Assembly: GCA_036490715.1 (NCBI GenBank)
Contig: DASXDL010000031.1
Span: 68,564-132,563 of the forward strand
Length of the DNA: 64,000 nucleotides
Direction: 5' to 3'
Origin: FEN-1191 sp036490715
GTDB lineage: Bacteria; Pseudomonadota; Gammaproteobacteria; Steroidobacterales; Steroidobacteraceae
This document shows, piece by piece, positions 36,143-45,384 of the stretch. Made by a program: the position numbers and the translations under genes. Below the pieces are notes generated by a model. The model saw only the letters and a program-made list of their open reading frames with translations. It was not told where the DNA came from and ran no database searches. Positions within the stretch are counted from its first letter, which is position 1. Each line of letters opens with the position of its first letter.

Positions 36143-36661
36143 ATGCCAAGAGTGATCAATGCACGCCGCACAACGCGCAGGATGCGCGAGGCCGCCAAGG
36201 CGAATGGCTCAGCCGAGCCGAAGGAAGCTGTCCGCCCACGCATGCGCGTGGTCTGGTTCTACCACAAGCACACTGGTCTGTTTCATGGCCGCAACCTGAT
36301 GACCGATGATCCCGCGCTGATTGGGCCCAATACCCCTCCCGAGCATGTCGCGATCGAGGGCCATCACTTCGATCCGGTGTCGCAGCGCGTCGATGTCGCC
36401 AGCGGTGAGATCGTCGACCGGCAACCGCCGCAGCCCAGCGCCGATCACCAATGGGATACCACCATTCGTCGCTGGCAGCTTAAACCCGAGGTCGTCGCCA
36501 AGGAAGACGAGCGCCGCAATGCGCTCGAGCGCATCCGTTATCTGGAGCTCAAGGCGCTGCGCTCGCTGCGGGAACACGCCCTTGGCCAGGCCGCCGCCAT
36601 CGATCGCCTCAAATCCATCGACGGGGAGATTAACGAGCTGCGCGCCATTCTGGGCATGTAG
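36143..36661 (+). CDS. hypothetical protein coupled to the EAL protein (172 aa)
   Basis: AGGAGG ends eight bases before the ATG, overlapping the end of the signalling gene, so expression is coupled. The N-terminus is basic; the middle (VVWFYHKHTGLFHGRNLMTDD, then HFDPVSQRVDVASGEIVDRQ) is Pro- and His-rich, and the C-terminal third is a long helix (EDERRNALERIRYLELKALRSLREHALGQ). The FYHKHTGLFHG and DVASGEIVD pieces resemble short beta-hairpins seen in phage tail accessory proteins, but I am not confident in that. It may act as a partner or adaptor of the upstream phosphodiesterase. Confidence 0.6.
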   Translation: MPRVINARRTTRRMREAAKANGSAEPKEAVRPRMRVVWFYHKHTGLFHGRNLMTDDPALIGPNTPPEHVAIEGHHFDPVSQRVDVASGEIVDRQPPQPSADHQWDTTIRRWQLKPEVVAKEDERRNALERIRYLELKALRSLREHALGQAAAIDRLKSIDGEINELRAILGM

Positions 36662-36665
36662 CCCG

Positions 36666-37838
36666 TCAGGCCTGCTTGAGCTGCGGGGTGCCTGCGGCCG
36701 TCTCAGAGGCGGGCTGCTGCGAGCCGCGCAGCAGCGTGAAGTAAAAGGTGGCGCCCTCCCCCGGCTCGCTGTCCGCCCAGATGCGCCCGCCATGACGCTC
36801 GACGATCTGCTGCACGATCGACAGGCCTACGCCGGTGCCCTCGAATTCGCTGGCCGAATGCAGCCGCTGAAATACGCCAAACAGCTTGGTGGCGGCATGC
36901 TTCATGTCGAAGCCGGCGCCATTGTCACGCACAAACAGGATCGTCTCCCCATGGCGCTCGAAACTGCCGACCTCAATCTCGGCCGGGTTGCGTTGGCGCG
37001 TGAACTTGAAGGCGTTGGACAGCAGATTGACGATCACTTGCTCCAGCAGCGACGGATCAGCCTCGCACACCGGCAGCTGCCCCAGGCGGGTATCAATGAT
37101 CCGGTCGGCATTAGTGGCACGCAGCTGCGCGACGATGCGTTCGACCATCTGGTCGACCTGAACCGAGGTCTTGGTCAGCGGCTGGCGGCCGGAGCGACAG
37201 AAGCGCAGCAGGTCCTCGATCAACAGATTCATGCGCTTGGCGCCGCTCATCACGTGGTTGAGCAGCTGCAGCGCCTCGTCCGACTGCCCCTCGCCGAACT
37301 GCGATAGGTAGATGTCACAGAAGCCGGTGATGGTGTGCAGCGGCGCGCGCAGGTCGTGCGAGATGGTAAATGAGAATGTCTCGAGCTGCTTGTTGGCCAC
37401 CTCCAGCTCGGCGGTGTACTGGCGCTCGCGCTCCAGCAACTCGGCGTTTTGCATGCGAAGCCGGCGCAGGTCGAGCGCGCGCGACAGCACCGTCAGCACC
37501 ACATTGAGGCGGAACGGCTTGAGGATGTAGTCGAGCGCGCCGACCTGCATCGCCTTGACCGCCGTATCGATGGTGCCATGCCCGGTCATGATGATGCCGG
37601 CCAGGCCCGGGTCGATCTGCCGCGCCGCACTCAGAAGGCCGATGCCGTCCATCTCCGGCATCATCAGGTCGGTCAGCACCAGATCGAACTGGCCCGGTTG
37701 CAATACCGCGACCGCCTTCCGCGCCGATGTGAAGCCGGTGGTCTCGTAGCCTTCGGTGCGCAAGGTGTTGCACAGTGCTTCCATCTGCGCGACCTCGTCG
37801 TCGACGATCAGCAGCCGGCCGAGGGATGCGGCGCTCAT
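36666..37838 (-). CDS. REC-histidine kinase (response regulator fused to kinase)
   Basis: The 390-aa protein has an N-terminal receiver (LTDLMMPEMDG phospho-acceptor, Lys in YILKPFR) and a C-terminal histidine kinase without membrane segments: HisKA box FSFTISHDLRAPLHTITGF, N box EQVIVNLLSNAFKFT, G1 DNGAGFD, and G2 GTGVGLSIV. This layout is common in phosphorelays where the REC is the input. Its start overlaps the stop of the upstream hybrid kinase by four bases (ATGA), so the two are coupled and the hybrid kinase is the likely donor. No DNA-binding output is present, so output could be the c-di-GMP enzymes of the locus. Confidence 0.93.
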   Translation of the reverse strand: MSAASLGRLLIVDDEVAQMEALCNTLRTEGYETTGFTSARKAVAVLQPGQFDLVLTDLMMPEMDGIGLLSAARQIDPGLAGIIMTGHGTIDTAVKAMQVGALDYILKPFRLNVVLTVLSRALDLRRLRMQNAELLERERQYTAELEVANKQLETFSFTISHDLRAPLHTITGFCDIYLSQFGEGQSDEALQLLNHVMSGAKRMNLLIEDLLRFCRSGRQPLTKTSVQVDQMVERIVAQLRATNADRIIDTRLGQLPVCEADPSLLEQVIVNLLSNAFKFTRQRNPAEIEVGSFERHGETILFVRDNGAGFDMKHAATKLFGVFQRLHSASEFEGTGVGLSIVQQIVERHGGRIWADSEPGEGATFYFTLLRGSQQPASETAAGTPQLKQA

Positions 37839-40231
37839 GCGGCCAACTCCGCCAGCGCGTTACGCAGCTGCTGCAGCTTGGGCGGCTTGTTGAGCACCCG
37901 ATTGACGTGTGGCGGCACATCATTCTCGGCCACCAGACGCTGGCCCCAGCCGGTCAGCAGGATGATCGGGGTGACGGGCGAGATGCTCTTGATCGCGGCG
38001 GCCACTTTTCGGCCATCGACGTGCGGCATGCCCAGGTCGGTGATCACCACCTGGAAATCGTTGCCGCTGCTGTGCGCGGCGGTAAAGGCGTCGATACCGG
38101 CCTGGCCACCATTAGTCGCGGTGATCAGGTGGCCATCCTCCTCGAGCGTGTCCTGCAGAGCCTTGATCAGCAGCGGATCGTCGTCCACCAGCAGGATGCG
38201 CAATCGACGCACCAGTGCCGTGACCTCGGGAGCCGCACCCGGCTCGGTGAACCGCTCACTGTAGACCGGGAAACTCAGCCGCACGGTGGTGCCCTGTCCT
38301 GCCACGCTGTCGATCTCCAGCTCGGCGCTGTGGCGCTGAATCATGCCGTAGACCATCGCCAGGCCAAGCCCGGTGCCGCGCTCGCCCTTGGTGGTGAAGA
38401 ATGGCTCCAGGCAGCGGCGCCGCGTCTCCTCGCTCATGCCGACGCCGGAATCGCTGACCTCAAGCTGCACGGTCTGGCGCTCCTCCGGTCCGCTGACCAC
38501 GCGCGTACGCACCGTGATGGTGCCGCCCTGCGGCATGGCATCGACGGCATTGAACAGGAGGTTCGTCAGCGCGTCTCGAATCTCGCCTTCCGCGCCCATG
38601 ATGCGCGGCATATCCGGCGCCAGCTCCTGCTTCAGGTCGATGTCCAGGCCGCGCTGCTGAGGCAGATCGAACCAGCGCGGGCGTGTCATCTCCACCACTT
38701 GCTCGATGGTGTGATTGATGTCGATCTGCGCCAGCGTCAACTGCGGTTCGCGCTGCCGATAGAATTCACGCATGCGGGCGACGGTGCCGGCCACGTCCTC
38801 GATGGCGCGCCGGATCGTGGTCAGATAGCTGCGGGTGCGCTCGCTGAGGTTGGGCTCGCGCTCGAGCAGCGTATCGGTATAAAGCGACACCGGCGAGATC
38901 GCATTATTGATGTCATGGGCAATGCCGCTGGCCATCTGACCCAGGGCCCGCAGGCGCTCCTGCTGCATGACCGTGTGCTGCGTCTGGCGCAGATCGTCGT
39001 AGGCCTGCTGCAAGGCCGAGTACAGTTGCGCCTGATGCGTGGCCAGGGCCACGTGCTCGCTGAGCTGCTTCAGGAATTCGCAGTCGGGGCTGGTAAAGGT
39101 ATTGGCCTCGCGGCGCGCGGCCACCAGCACTCCAAACACGTTGTTCTCCACGATCAGCGGCGCGAACACCAGCGCCAGCAGTCCGCCCTTGGCCAGGCGC
39201 TGCGGAAACGGGAACGGGATGTTGCGCGTATCGGGCTCATAGACCAGCTGGCCCTTGATGCAGGTCGACAGTCCGTTCTGGTCGATCGGCACGATGCACT
39301 GCTCATCCAGCTCGAGCGGCTCGCAGAAAGCGCGGCTGGCGGCGCCGACCGAGCTGACCGTGAGCGATTCGGCGCTCGGGTTGTAGATACAGACGCAGCC
39401 AAAATCGATCGGCAGGCTCTCCTCGAGCGTGCCGAGCACGACGTGAAAGATGCTTTCCAGGTCGAGCCGGTTGCCGGTGCCTTGCGTGATCTCCTGCAAC
39501 AGCCGCAGGCGGCTCAACTGCGCCAGCAGCCGGCCTTCGCCGCGCTCGATCTGCTGCAGCATGTGATTGAAGCACTCGATCAGCTGGTCGACCTCATGGG
39601 TTCCCGACAGCGGCATGCGGACGGTGAAATCCTGGCTATCGGACACCTGCTTGGCCACACTGGCCAGCGCCAGGATCGGCGTCGAAAACTGACGCTGCAG
39701 GCGCGACGACACCAAGTACGCCACCACCAGCGACAGACCCACCACCAGCACCGTCAGGATGCCCCAGACGATCACGCGCTCGTAGATCGCACCCAGGTCG
39801 GATTTTACGTACAGCGTTCCGAGTCGACGGCCACCCTGCATGACGTCCTGAAATCCGGACAGCGCGCCGTGCTCAAACTGGTAGCCATGCGCCGCCGGCG
39901 TGGCCGGCAATGCCATGGGCGCCAGATGCAGCGGGTAGGTCGCGAACAGGTGGCCGGATTTATCGTATAGCGCCGCCGCAACAATGTGCGGCTCGGCCTG
40001 AAACGCCGCCAGCACCGAGCTGGCATCATCAGCGTTCTGGAAAGCCAGTGCCGCGGCGCTATTGGTCGCGATCGCCGTGCCCAGGGTGCGCAATTGACGC
40101 ACGGTGGACTGACTGAAGGTGAACATCTCGTAGGCAAAGAAGGCCATCGTCGTGAGCACCACCACGATGCCGCTGGTCAGCAGGATCATCCGCATGAGCT
40201 TGCGGCGGATGGCGGAAGATTGAGACCGCAT
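37835..40231 (-). CDS. CHASE8-HAMP-GAF hybrid histidine kinase-REC
   Basis: The 798-aa membrane kinase has two helices near residues 12-32 and 155-175 enclosing a periplasmic segment with IATNSAAALAFQNADDASSVLAAF and AALYDKSGHLFATYP, which match the CHASE8 domain of YfiN/TpbB. A HAMP (about 180-235), a GAF (about 255-415), a HisKA (His in GIAHDINNA), a HATPase (SDSGVGM and GTGLGLAMV) and a C-terminal receiver (VVITDLGMPHVDG) follow. The yfiR gene lies immediately upstream (4-base spacing), so the periplasmic YfiR protein probably controls this sensor. In the known system YfiR represses a CHASE8-GGDEF cyclase; here the output is a kinase. Confidence 0.92.
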   Translation of the reverse strand: MRSQSSAIRRKLMRMILLTSGIVVVLTTMAFFAYEMFTFSQSTVRQLRTLGTAIATNSAAALAFQNADDASSVLAAFQAEPHIVAAALYDKSGHLFATYPLHLAPMALPATPAAHGYQFEHGALSGFQDVMQGGRRLGTLYVKSDLGAIYERVIVWGILTVLVVGLSLVVAYLVSSRLQRQFSTPILALASVAKQVSDSQDFTVRMPLSGTHEVDQLIECFNHMLQQIERGEGRLLAQLSRLRLLQEITQGTGNRLDLESIFHVVLGTLEESLPIDFGCVCIYNPSAESLTVSSVGAASRAFCEPLELDEQCIVPIDQNGLSTCIKGQLVYEPDTRNIPFPFPQRLAKGGLLALVFAPLIVENNVFGVLVAARREANTFTSPDCEFLKQLSEHVALATHQAQLYSALQQAYDDLRQTQHTVMQQERLRALGQMASGIAHDINNAISPVSLYTDTLLEREPNLSERTRSYLTTIRRAIEDVAGTVARMREFYRQREPQLTLAQIDINHTIEQVVEMTRPRWFDLPQQRGLDIDLKQELAPDMPRIMGAEGEIRDALTNLLFNAVDAMPQGGTITVRTRVVSGPEERQTVQLEVSDSGVGMSEETRRRCLEPFFTTKGERGTGLGLAMVYGMIQRHSAELEIDSVAGQGTTVRLSFPVYSERFTEPGAAPEVTALVRRLRILLVDDDPLLIKALQDTLEEDGHLITATNGGQAGIDAFTAAHSSGNDFQVVITDLGMPHVDGRKVAAAIKSISPVTPIILLTGWGQRLVAENDVPPHVNRVLNKPPKLQQLRNALAELAA

Positions 40232-40234
40232 CGG

Positions 40235-40801
40235 TCAGCCTCCTGAGTCGGCACCGCCGACGATATCGGCGGATCGCAGCAGATTGGAACTGATGGTGAG
40301 CTTGTCGGCCCGTGCTGCGCCGACGTCGATGCGCAGGCGCACGTGGTTATTCTCGGTCAGCATGCGGATGATCACGCCGTGCCGCTGATCGCCGTCGGAG
40401 TCGCTGACCGTGAGCACGCTGTGTCCTTTGAGCGCCTGTAGCACCGCGTCCAGCTGCGCCGGGTCGGTTTGACCGATGTACAGAATATTGCAGTCCTCGG
40501 CTTCGCCCAGATCGCGAACCCGGCGCACCACAAACGGGTGCTGGTCAATGACCTCGCCCCGCACCACGTCGTCGAGCGTCGAGCCGAATGGGTCGGAACC
40601 TAGTACGCCGATGACGAACGGCGCGTCCGGGCGGTGGAAGCTATCCGGCGGCCATGCGACGAAGTGCGCAAAGTTGAACAGGAACACGGCCTTGACCTGC
40701 GACTCGGAGACCCCACTGGCCGCGCCGGCTCCTGGGCACAGGCAGGACAGCAGCAGCACGCACGGCAACCAGCCGCTCGCCCGGTTGCCCATGAGCTTCA
40801 T
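40235..40801 (-). CDS. yfiR: YfiR family periplasmic protein
   Basis: The 188-aa product has a signal peptide (about 1-27) and the YfiR/DUF4154 start VKAVFLFNFAHFVAWPPDSF, the FVIGVLGSDPFG strand, NILYIGQ and the C-terminal NHVRLRIDVGAARADKLTISSNLLRSADIV. In Pseudomonas, YfiR binds the periplasmic part of the cyclase YfiN and represses it until released by YfiB. It overlaps the upstream GGDEF-EAL stop by four bases and precedes the CHASE8 kinase by three, so all are co-translated. No YfiB-like lipoprotein is present nearby. Confidence 0.92.
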   Translation of the reverse strand: MKLMGNRASGWLPCVLLLSCLCPGAGAASGVSESQVKAVFLFNFAHFVAWPPDSFHRPDAPFVIGVLGSDPFGSTLDDVVRGEVIDQHPFVVRRVRDLGEAEDCNILYIGQTDPAQLDAVLQALKGHSVLTVSDSDGDQRHGVIIRMLTENNHVRLRIDVGAARADKLTISSNLLRSADIVGGADSGG

Positions 40802-43152
40802 GTGGCCGTTTCGCCCGCCGAGCGAATTCCCGGCATTGGCGACAGCAGGCGACCCTTGCCCTGCTTGAGCAATTCGGTAAAGCGCTCGCCTGAAAGCGGC
40901 TTACTCAACAGGTAGCCCTGCAGCTCGTCACAGCCCAACTTGCACAGCAATGCCAGCTGCTCGGACGTCTCTACTCCTTCGGCGACCACCGACATGCCGA
41001 AGGCATGCGCGAGCGTGATGATGGTCGACACCAGGGTCTCGCCAGATTGGTCGTTCGGCAGACGGGTGACGAACGAGCGGTCGATCTTGAGAGTGTCGAT
41101 CGGCAGCTCAGACAGACGGCTCAGCGAAGAATAGCCGGTGCCGAAGTCGTCGATAGCGACCCGCACGCCAGCGGCGCGCAACAGCTTGAGCTTTTGCACC
41201 TCGTCGGTACAGTCATCGAACAGCGCGCCCTCGGTAATCTCGATATCCAGCCCGCAACTGGCGCTCGCCCAGGACTCGGTCAGTTGCAGAAAGCGCGCGA
41301 CGAAGTCCGCTCGTCGCAGCTCCTGCGGCGAGATGTTCACGGCAATGCGCACCATCGGTAAACCGCGCGACGCCCAGTCCTGACAGTCGCGTGCAGCACG
41401 CGCCATCACCCAGTCGCCGACCTCGGAGATGAGCCCGGTCGATTCCAATAGCGGCAGAAACGCGGCCGGCGAGATCAGGCCTGACTCGGGATGCTGCCAG
41501 CGCACCAGCGCCTCGACACTGGCGATGCGGCCGGTCTCGATGGTCATGATCGGCTGGTAGTGCAGTTCGAACTGCTGCTGTTCGATCGCGCTGCGCAGTC
41601 TATGCTCGAGTGCCAGGCGCGCCACGACTTCCGAATGCTGTTCGATGCTGTAGTGCAGGTGACGTTTGCCGCTGGTACGCGCGTTATGCAGAGCGGCTTC
41701 GGCGTTCTGCACCAGCACGGCGGCATCGGTGCCATCGTCCGGATAGAAGGCGACGCCGGATTTCACCACCACCGGAATCTGTCGCCCCTCGATCTCGAAC
41801 GGCGGCGCAAATACCGCCGACAGCTTAGCCTGCAGCGCGGCCATCGGATCTGGGTCGAACACGCTGTCCAGGGCGGTGGCATAGGTGCCGCCACCAAATT
41901 GCGCCAGCAGCTCGGTATCGTGAAACTGTCGTCGCAGTCGGTCGGCCACGTGCTGCAGCAGCAAATCACCCATGTGACGGCCGAACGAGTCGTTGATGAC
42001 GCTAAGCTGCTCAATGTCGATGACCGCCACTGCGCGCCGACATTGAGAAGTGGTGTTGCGGGCCAGTAACCGTCCGAGCCGCTCGCAGAACAAAGCCCGC
42101 TTGGCCAGCCCGGTGTGCGGATCGAAATACGACAGGAAATGCACCGCGCTGTCCTTCTGCAGGTACTGCAGCGCGAACGACAGGTTGGCAGCCACCTCGC
42201 GCAGCATCTGCAGTTCCTCATCGCTCAGCGCGTCGGTGTCCCCAGCGGTCAGCAGCAGCACCCCGATGGCGGTCTTCTCCAGTGCCAGCGGGATGGCGAT
42301 CACCGCCCTGAAACCCATCTGCATGATCAGCGCATTGGCCCGATCGGTGGCATCCAGCGCCGCTGTGTCGCTACAAACAAAGGCCGAGCCGGTCTTGAGC
42401 ACATGGCCGACGATGCTGGCATCGCCGTCGGCGGTTTCCATGACGGCGGCGCGCAGCGCCTCGGTTGAACCCGGCTCTACCCCGGCACAGGCGACTGCCT
42501 GAACGGTGCCGGCGCCAGGCTGCTGCAACATCACCATCGCGGTGGAATAACCGCCGACGCTGACAGCCAGCCGGCAGGCTTCGTCGAACAGCTCGTCGCG
42601 CTCGCGGATACGCAATACCACGGCGTTAACGCCGCTGAGCATGCGCAGTACCCGCGTCAGGCGTTCGATCTGCGCCTGCTGGCGCCGCCGCTCGGAGCGT
42701 GCATCGGCGTCGTCCAGTGCGCGCGTGATCGCCGGCGCCAGACGATTGAGATTCATCTTGAGAACGTAGTCCGAGGCGCCGCGCTTGAGCGCATCGATGG
42801 CGCGCTCCTCGCCGATGGTACCGGAGACGAAAATGAACGGTACGTCGGGCGACACCTCGCGCGTCACCCTTAGAGCCGAGATGCCATCGAAACGCGGCAG
42901 CGTGAAATCCGACAGCACGATGTCGGGCTGATAGTCCTCCAGCGCCTCGCGCAGGGCTTCTTCAGTCTCGACCCGCTCGCACTCGAACGGGATGCCGGCT
43001 TGGCGAATATAGTGCATGGACAGCTCGGCTTCCGCCGGCGTGTCCTCCACCATCAGGATGCGAATGTCTTCCTCGCCGGCGCGAGAATCGGAGCCGTCGG
43101 TATCCGGATCGACCGGTGTGCGCTCCTGCTTGCGATTGCCGTGCGCGGCCAT
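40798..43152 (-). CDS. REC-GAF-GGDEF-EAL protein; EAL intact, GGDEF degenerate
   Basis: The 784-aa protein begins with a receiver (LMVEDTPAEAEL; phospho-acceptor in IVLSDFTLPRFDG), then a helical linker and GAF domain (about 165-330), a GGDEF-like domain and a C-terminal EAL domain. The cyclase motif reads GGGTY (420-424) and no I-site RxxD is visible, so it should not make c-di-GMP. The EAL side has EALVRW (547 onward), the Asn of NISPQEL, DIEITEG, IDDFGTGYSSL, KIDRSF and VAEGVETSEQ, all needed for hydrolysis. It starts the four-gene run phosphodiesterase-yfiR-hybrid kinase-REC kinase. Confidence 0.93.
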   Translation of the reverse strand: MAAHGNRKQERTPVDPDTDGSDSRAGEEDIRILMVEDTPAEAELSMHYIRQAGIPFECERVETEEALREALEDYQPDIVLSDFTLPRFDGISALRVTREVSPDVPFIFVSGTIGEERAIDALKRGASDYVLKMNLNRLAPAITRALDDADARSERRRQQAQIERLTRVLRMLSGVNAVVLRIRERDELFDEACRLAVSVGGYSTAMVMLQQPGAGTVQAVACAGVEPGSTEALRAAVMETADGDASIVGHVLKTGSAFVCSDTAALDATDRANALIMQMGFRAVIAIPLALEKTAIGVLLLTAGDTDALSDEELQMLREVAANLSFALQYLQKDSAVHFLSYFDPHTGLAKRALFCERLGRLLARNTTSQCRRAVAVIDIEQLSVINDSFGRHMGDLLLQHVADRLRRQFHDTELLAQFGGGTYATALDSVFDPDPMAALQAKLSAVFAPPFEIEGRQIPVVVKSGVAFYPDDGTDAAVLVQNAEAALHNARTSGKRHLHYSIEQHSEVVARLALEHRLRSAIEQQQFELHYQPIMTIETGRIASVEALVRWQHPESGLISPAAFLPLLESTGLISEVGDWVMARAARDCQDWASRGLPMVRIAVNISPQELRRADFVARFLQLTESWASASCGLDIEITEGALFDDCTDEVQKLKLLRAAGVRVAIDDFGTGYSSLSRLSELPIDTLKIDRSFVTRLPNDQSGETLVSTIITLAHAFGMSVVAEGVETSEQLALLCKLGCDELQGYLLSKPLSGERFTELLKQGKGRLLSPMPGIRSAGETAT

Positions 43153-43292
43153 GCTGCGGTGCTCCTAATGTCCTACAGGCGCCGAAATCGACGCCGGCAA
43201 CCACGTCGCCACGCTAACAGCTGTGCGGCCGATGGCCTGTGAAACTCCATACACACTGACACCTCCAGCTGTGACTGGTCGCACAATACGTC

Positions 43293-45245
43293 TCATAGCT
43301 TCAGGCGTGCGCTGACGAGCACACTGCGGCTGATGGCATCGCTCGGAGGCACCATGAATTCCACGTGGTGCGCGTGCAGCAAATTGAAGCCGGACAAGGC
43401 CGCATCCCAGTGGCTCGAGATCTGCCAGCCGAGGTGCACATTGAGTTCCTCATAGGCGGGCACCGCCGGCTGGGGCAGCGAACCGACATAGCGCAGATCC
43501 GCGTCCAATAGCCATCCCGGTGCCAGCGTCATCGAGGAGCGCAGCGAGGCCTGGTGACCCGGGTCGTCGCCGGCCTGCTCGATGCCGAGCAACTGGCTGC
43601 TGCCGGGCTGAAAGCTCAGATTTTCATACTGCTGATTGAAACCGAAGGCCAGCCGCCACCAGTCCAGCAGCTGGTAGTTGCCCCACAGCTCCACCCCGAA
43701 GGTGTCGCCCTTCATCTCGTTGCCCCACTGCAGCGGCAGCAGCGTTGCCGGCGAGATCTCCAGGCTGCGCAGATCGTCGTAGACGTTGTAGAAGGTCGAC
43801 ACCGAGAACGACAGCGCGTGGCCGAGCTGGGCGCGGTAGCCGAGCTCGTAGGCCGTCAGCTTTTCCGGCTTGAAGTCCGGGCCGCCCTCCAGGAACAGCT
43901 GCCCGCCCAGGTACTCGCGCACGTCGCGGTCAAACGGCGTCGGCGACCGGATCGCGCGCGAAATCGCGGACCACAGCAGCGCATTGTCAGTGAGCTTCCA
44001 GGACAGGCGCGCGCTCGGAAGCGGCGTGGCGCCGGAGTACGGGTCATCCTCGAGCTTCAGCCCGATGGTAAGCTTGAGGTTAGCAGCCAGCGCAATGCTG
44101 TCCTGGGCAAACACGTCCGCAAGGTTGAGCGTGCGACCGGCCGGCGCGAACTGGAAGATCGGCACATTGGTAATATCGTAACGATTGATGCGCTCGCCCG
44201 CGCCCCAGACGATTTCGTTCGCCCGTCCAAGCAGAAAGCTGTGTTGCAGCTCCAGGTCGTAGGTATTGAGCACCCCGCCGAGCGTGCCGATGGTAAAGCG
44301 CTCGGACTGGTCGTAGTAACCCAGCAGCTGCAACGACGATGTGTCCGACAGTGCCCGTTGCCAGTGAGTGACCAGATTGGCGCCCGATAGCGTGGTATCA
44401 AAGCCGCCCACACCGCTCTCGTTGCCGCGGTAGACATCGCCCTGCACGCTCAGCTGATCCATGCCGTGCCGCCAGTCGCCGCGAAATCCCACCTGACCCT
44501 TCGACCAGCCGTCATCCGCGCTCGGGCCATCGGCACTCGCCTCGAACGCGTTGCGCTTGAAAGCCTTGGCATAGACACGCAAGCTCGCCTCGCCGATCTG
44601 GCCGCCGAGCTGCGCGCCCGCATCCTTCTCCAGGCTGCCGCCGCCGGCGCTGACCACCAGGCCCTGGGTATCGGCGGAGCTGCGGGTAATGACGTTGATG
44701 ACGCCATTGACGGCGTTGGCGCCCCACAGCGTCGCGCCCGGTCCGCTGATGACCTCGATACGATCGATGTCTTCGAGCATCGTGTCCTGCGCGTCCCAGT
44801 AGACGCCGGAGAACAGCGGTGAATAGACGCTGCGGCCGTCGATCAGTACCAGCAGCTTGTCGGAGAAGTTCTGGTCGGAGGAATTGCCGCTAAAACCGCG
44901 CGCGGTGATGGTATAGGAGCTGGGACTGAGCTGCACCACATGCAGATTGGGCGCCAGACGCAATATCTCGGGAATGCTAGTGGCGCCGGAACGCACGATG
45001 TCTTCGTGCGTGATCACGTAGATCGCCGCTGCCGCGCCATTCACCGGCTCGGCCTGCTTCGACACCGAAGTCACCTGCACGTCCATCAGGTCTTCGACGC
45101 TCAGGCGCTTAAGATCGCCGGTGGCGGTCTGATCGGAGACACTTTCGGCGCGCGCAGGCTGAGCTGCGGCAAGCGCCGCGATGGAACTCAGGACCAGCAG
45201 GGCCCGCGGGAGCGTTGCACGCTCCAGTGGTGTCTTCGTGCGCAT
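43293..45245 (-). CDS. TonB-dependent receptor (650 aa)
   Basis: A signal peptide (ending QPARAE) is followed by a short N-terminal motif LKRLSVEDLMDVQVTSVSKQAE, then the plug domain (VYVITHEDIVRSGATSIPEIL-like start, ITARGFSG, LLVLIDGRSVYSPLFSG, IEVISGPGATLWGANAVNGVINVIT) and a beta-barrel to the C-terminal strand VLVSARLKL. The LSVEDLMDVEVTSVSK type of receptor often sits next to YfiR and kinase or GGDEF genes, which fits here. Substrate is unknown; no siderophore or vitamin genes are nearby. It lies 140 bases upstream of the REC-GAF-GGDEF-EAL gene, likely same direction of transcription and possibly same operon. Confidence 0.93.
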   Translation of the reverse strand: MRTKTPLERATLPRALLVLSSIAALAAAQPARAESVSDQTATGDLKRLSVEDLMDVQVTSVSKQAEPVNGAAAAIYVITHEDIVRSGATSIPEILRLAPNLHVVQLSPSSYTITARGFSGNSSDQNFSDKLLVLIDGRSVYSPLFSGVYWDAQDTMLEDIDRIEVISGPGATLWGANAVNGVINVITRSSADTQGLVVSAGGGSLEKDAGAQLGGQIGEASLRVYAKAFKRNAFEASADGPSADDGWSKGQVGFRGDWRHGMDQLSVQGDVYRGNESGVGGFDTTLSGANLVTHWQRALSDTSSLQLLGYYDQSERFTIGTLGGVLNTYDLELQHSFLLGRANEIVWGAGERINRYDITNVPIFQFAPAGRTLNLADVFAQDSIALAANLKLTIGLKLEDDPYSGATPLPSARLSWKLTDNALLWSAISRAIRSPTPFDRDVREYLGGQLFLEGGPDFKPEKLTAYELGYRAQLGHALSFSVSTFYNVYDDLRSLEISPATLLPLQWGNEMKGDTFGVELWGNYQLLDWWRLAFGFNQQYENLSFQPGSSQLLGIEQAGDDPGHQASLRSSMTLAPGWLLDADLRYVGSLPQPAVPAYEELNVHLGWQISSHWDAALSGFNLLHAHHVEFMVPPSDAISRSVLVSARLKL

Positions 45246-45293
45246 CGCCTTTGCACCTGGGGATTTTCGAGCTGCATTTGCGCCCGAAAGGCC

Positions 45294-45316
45294 CTAGCGC
45301 TGCCGTCAGACGCTAG
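45294..45316 (-). promoter_or_regulatory. leader hairpin upstream of the TonB receptor
   Basis: CTAGCG (45294-45299) and CGCTAG (45311-45316) pair around an 11-base loop, with short GGCC segments on both sides that could add an outer helix. It lies about 50 bases before the receptor start on the minus strand and could be an attenuator or a 5' UTR structure. I could not match it to a known riboswitch. Confidence 0.3.
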
Positions 45317-45351
45317 CCTAAAGGGCCGAATCTGTGAGGGATTTCTCACTC

Positions 45352-45376
45352 AGGCGGGGCTGCATTATGCCCGCCT
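45352..45376 (-). terminator. hairpin after the active-GGDEF gene
   Basis: AGGCGGG (45352-45358) pairs with CCCGCCT (45370-45376), about 9 bases beyond the stop of the minus-strand GGDEF-EAL gene. There is no T-run; a weak terminator between this gene and the TonB receptor is plausible. Confidence 0.4.
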
Positions 45377-45384
45377 CGGCAAGC

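Noticed and set aside
37775..39970. A 731-codon open frame on the plus strand opposite the hybrid kinase
   Set aside because: It lies wholly antisense to a well-defined kinase and has the composition of a shadow frame.
45246..45384. c-di-GMP riboswitch (GEMM) in the leader of the TonB receptor
   Set aside because: Attractive given the context, but the conserved GEMM core words are absent; only simple hairpins are present.
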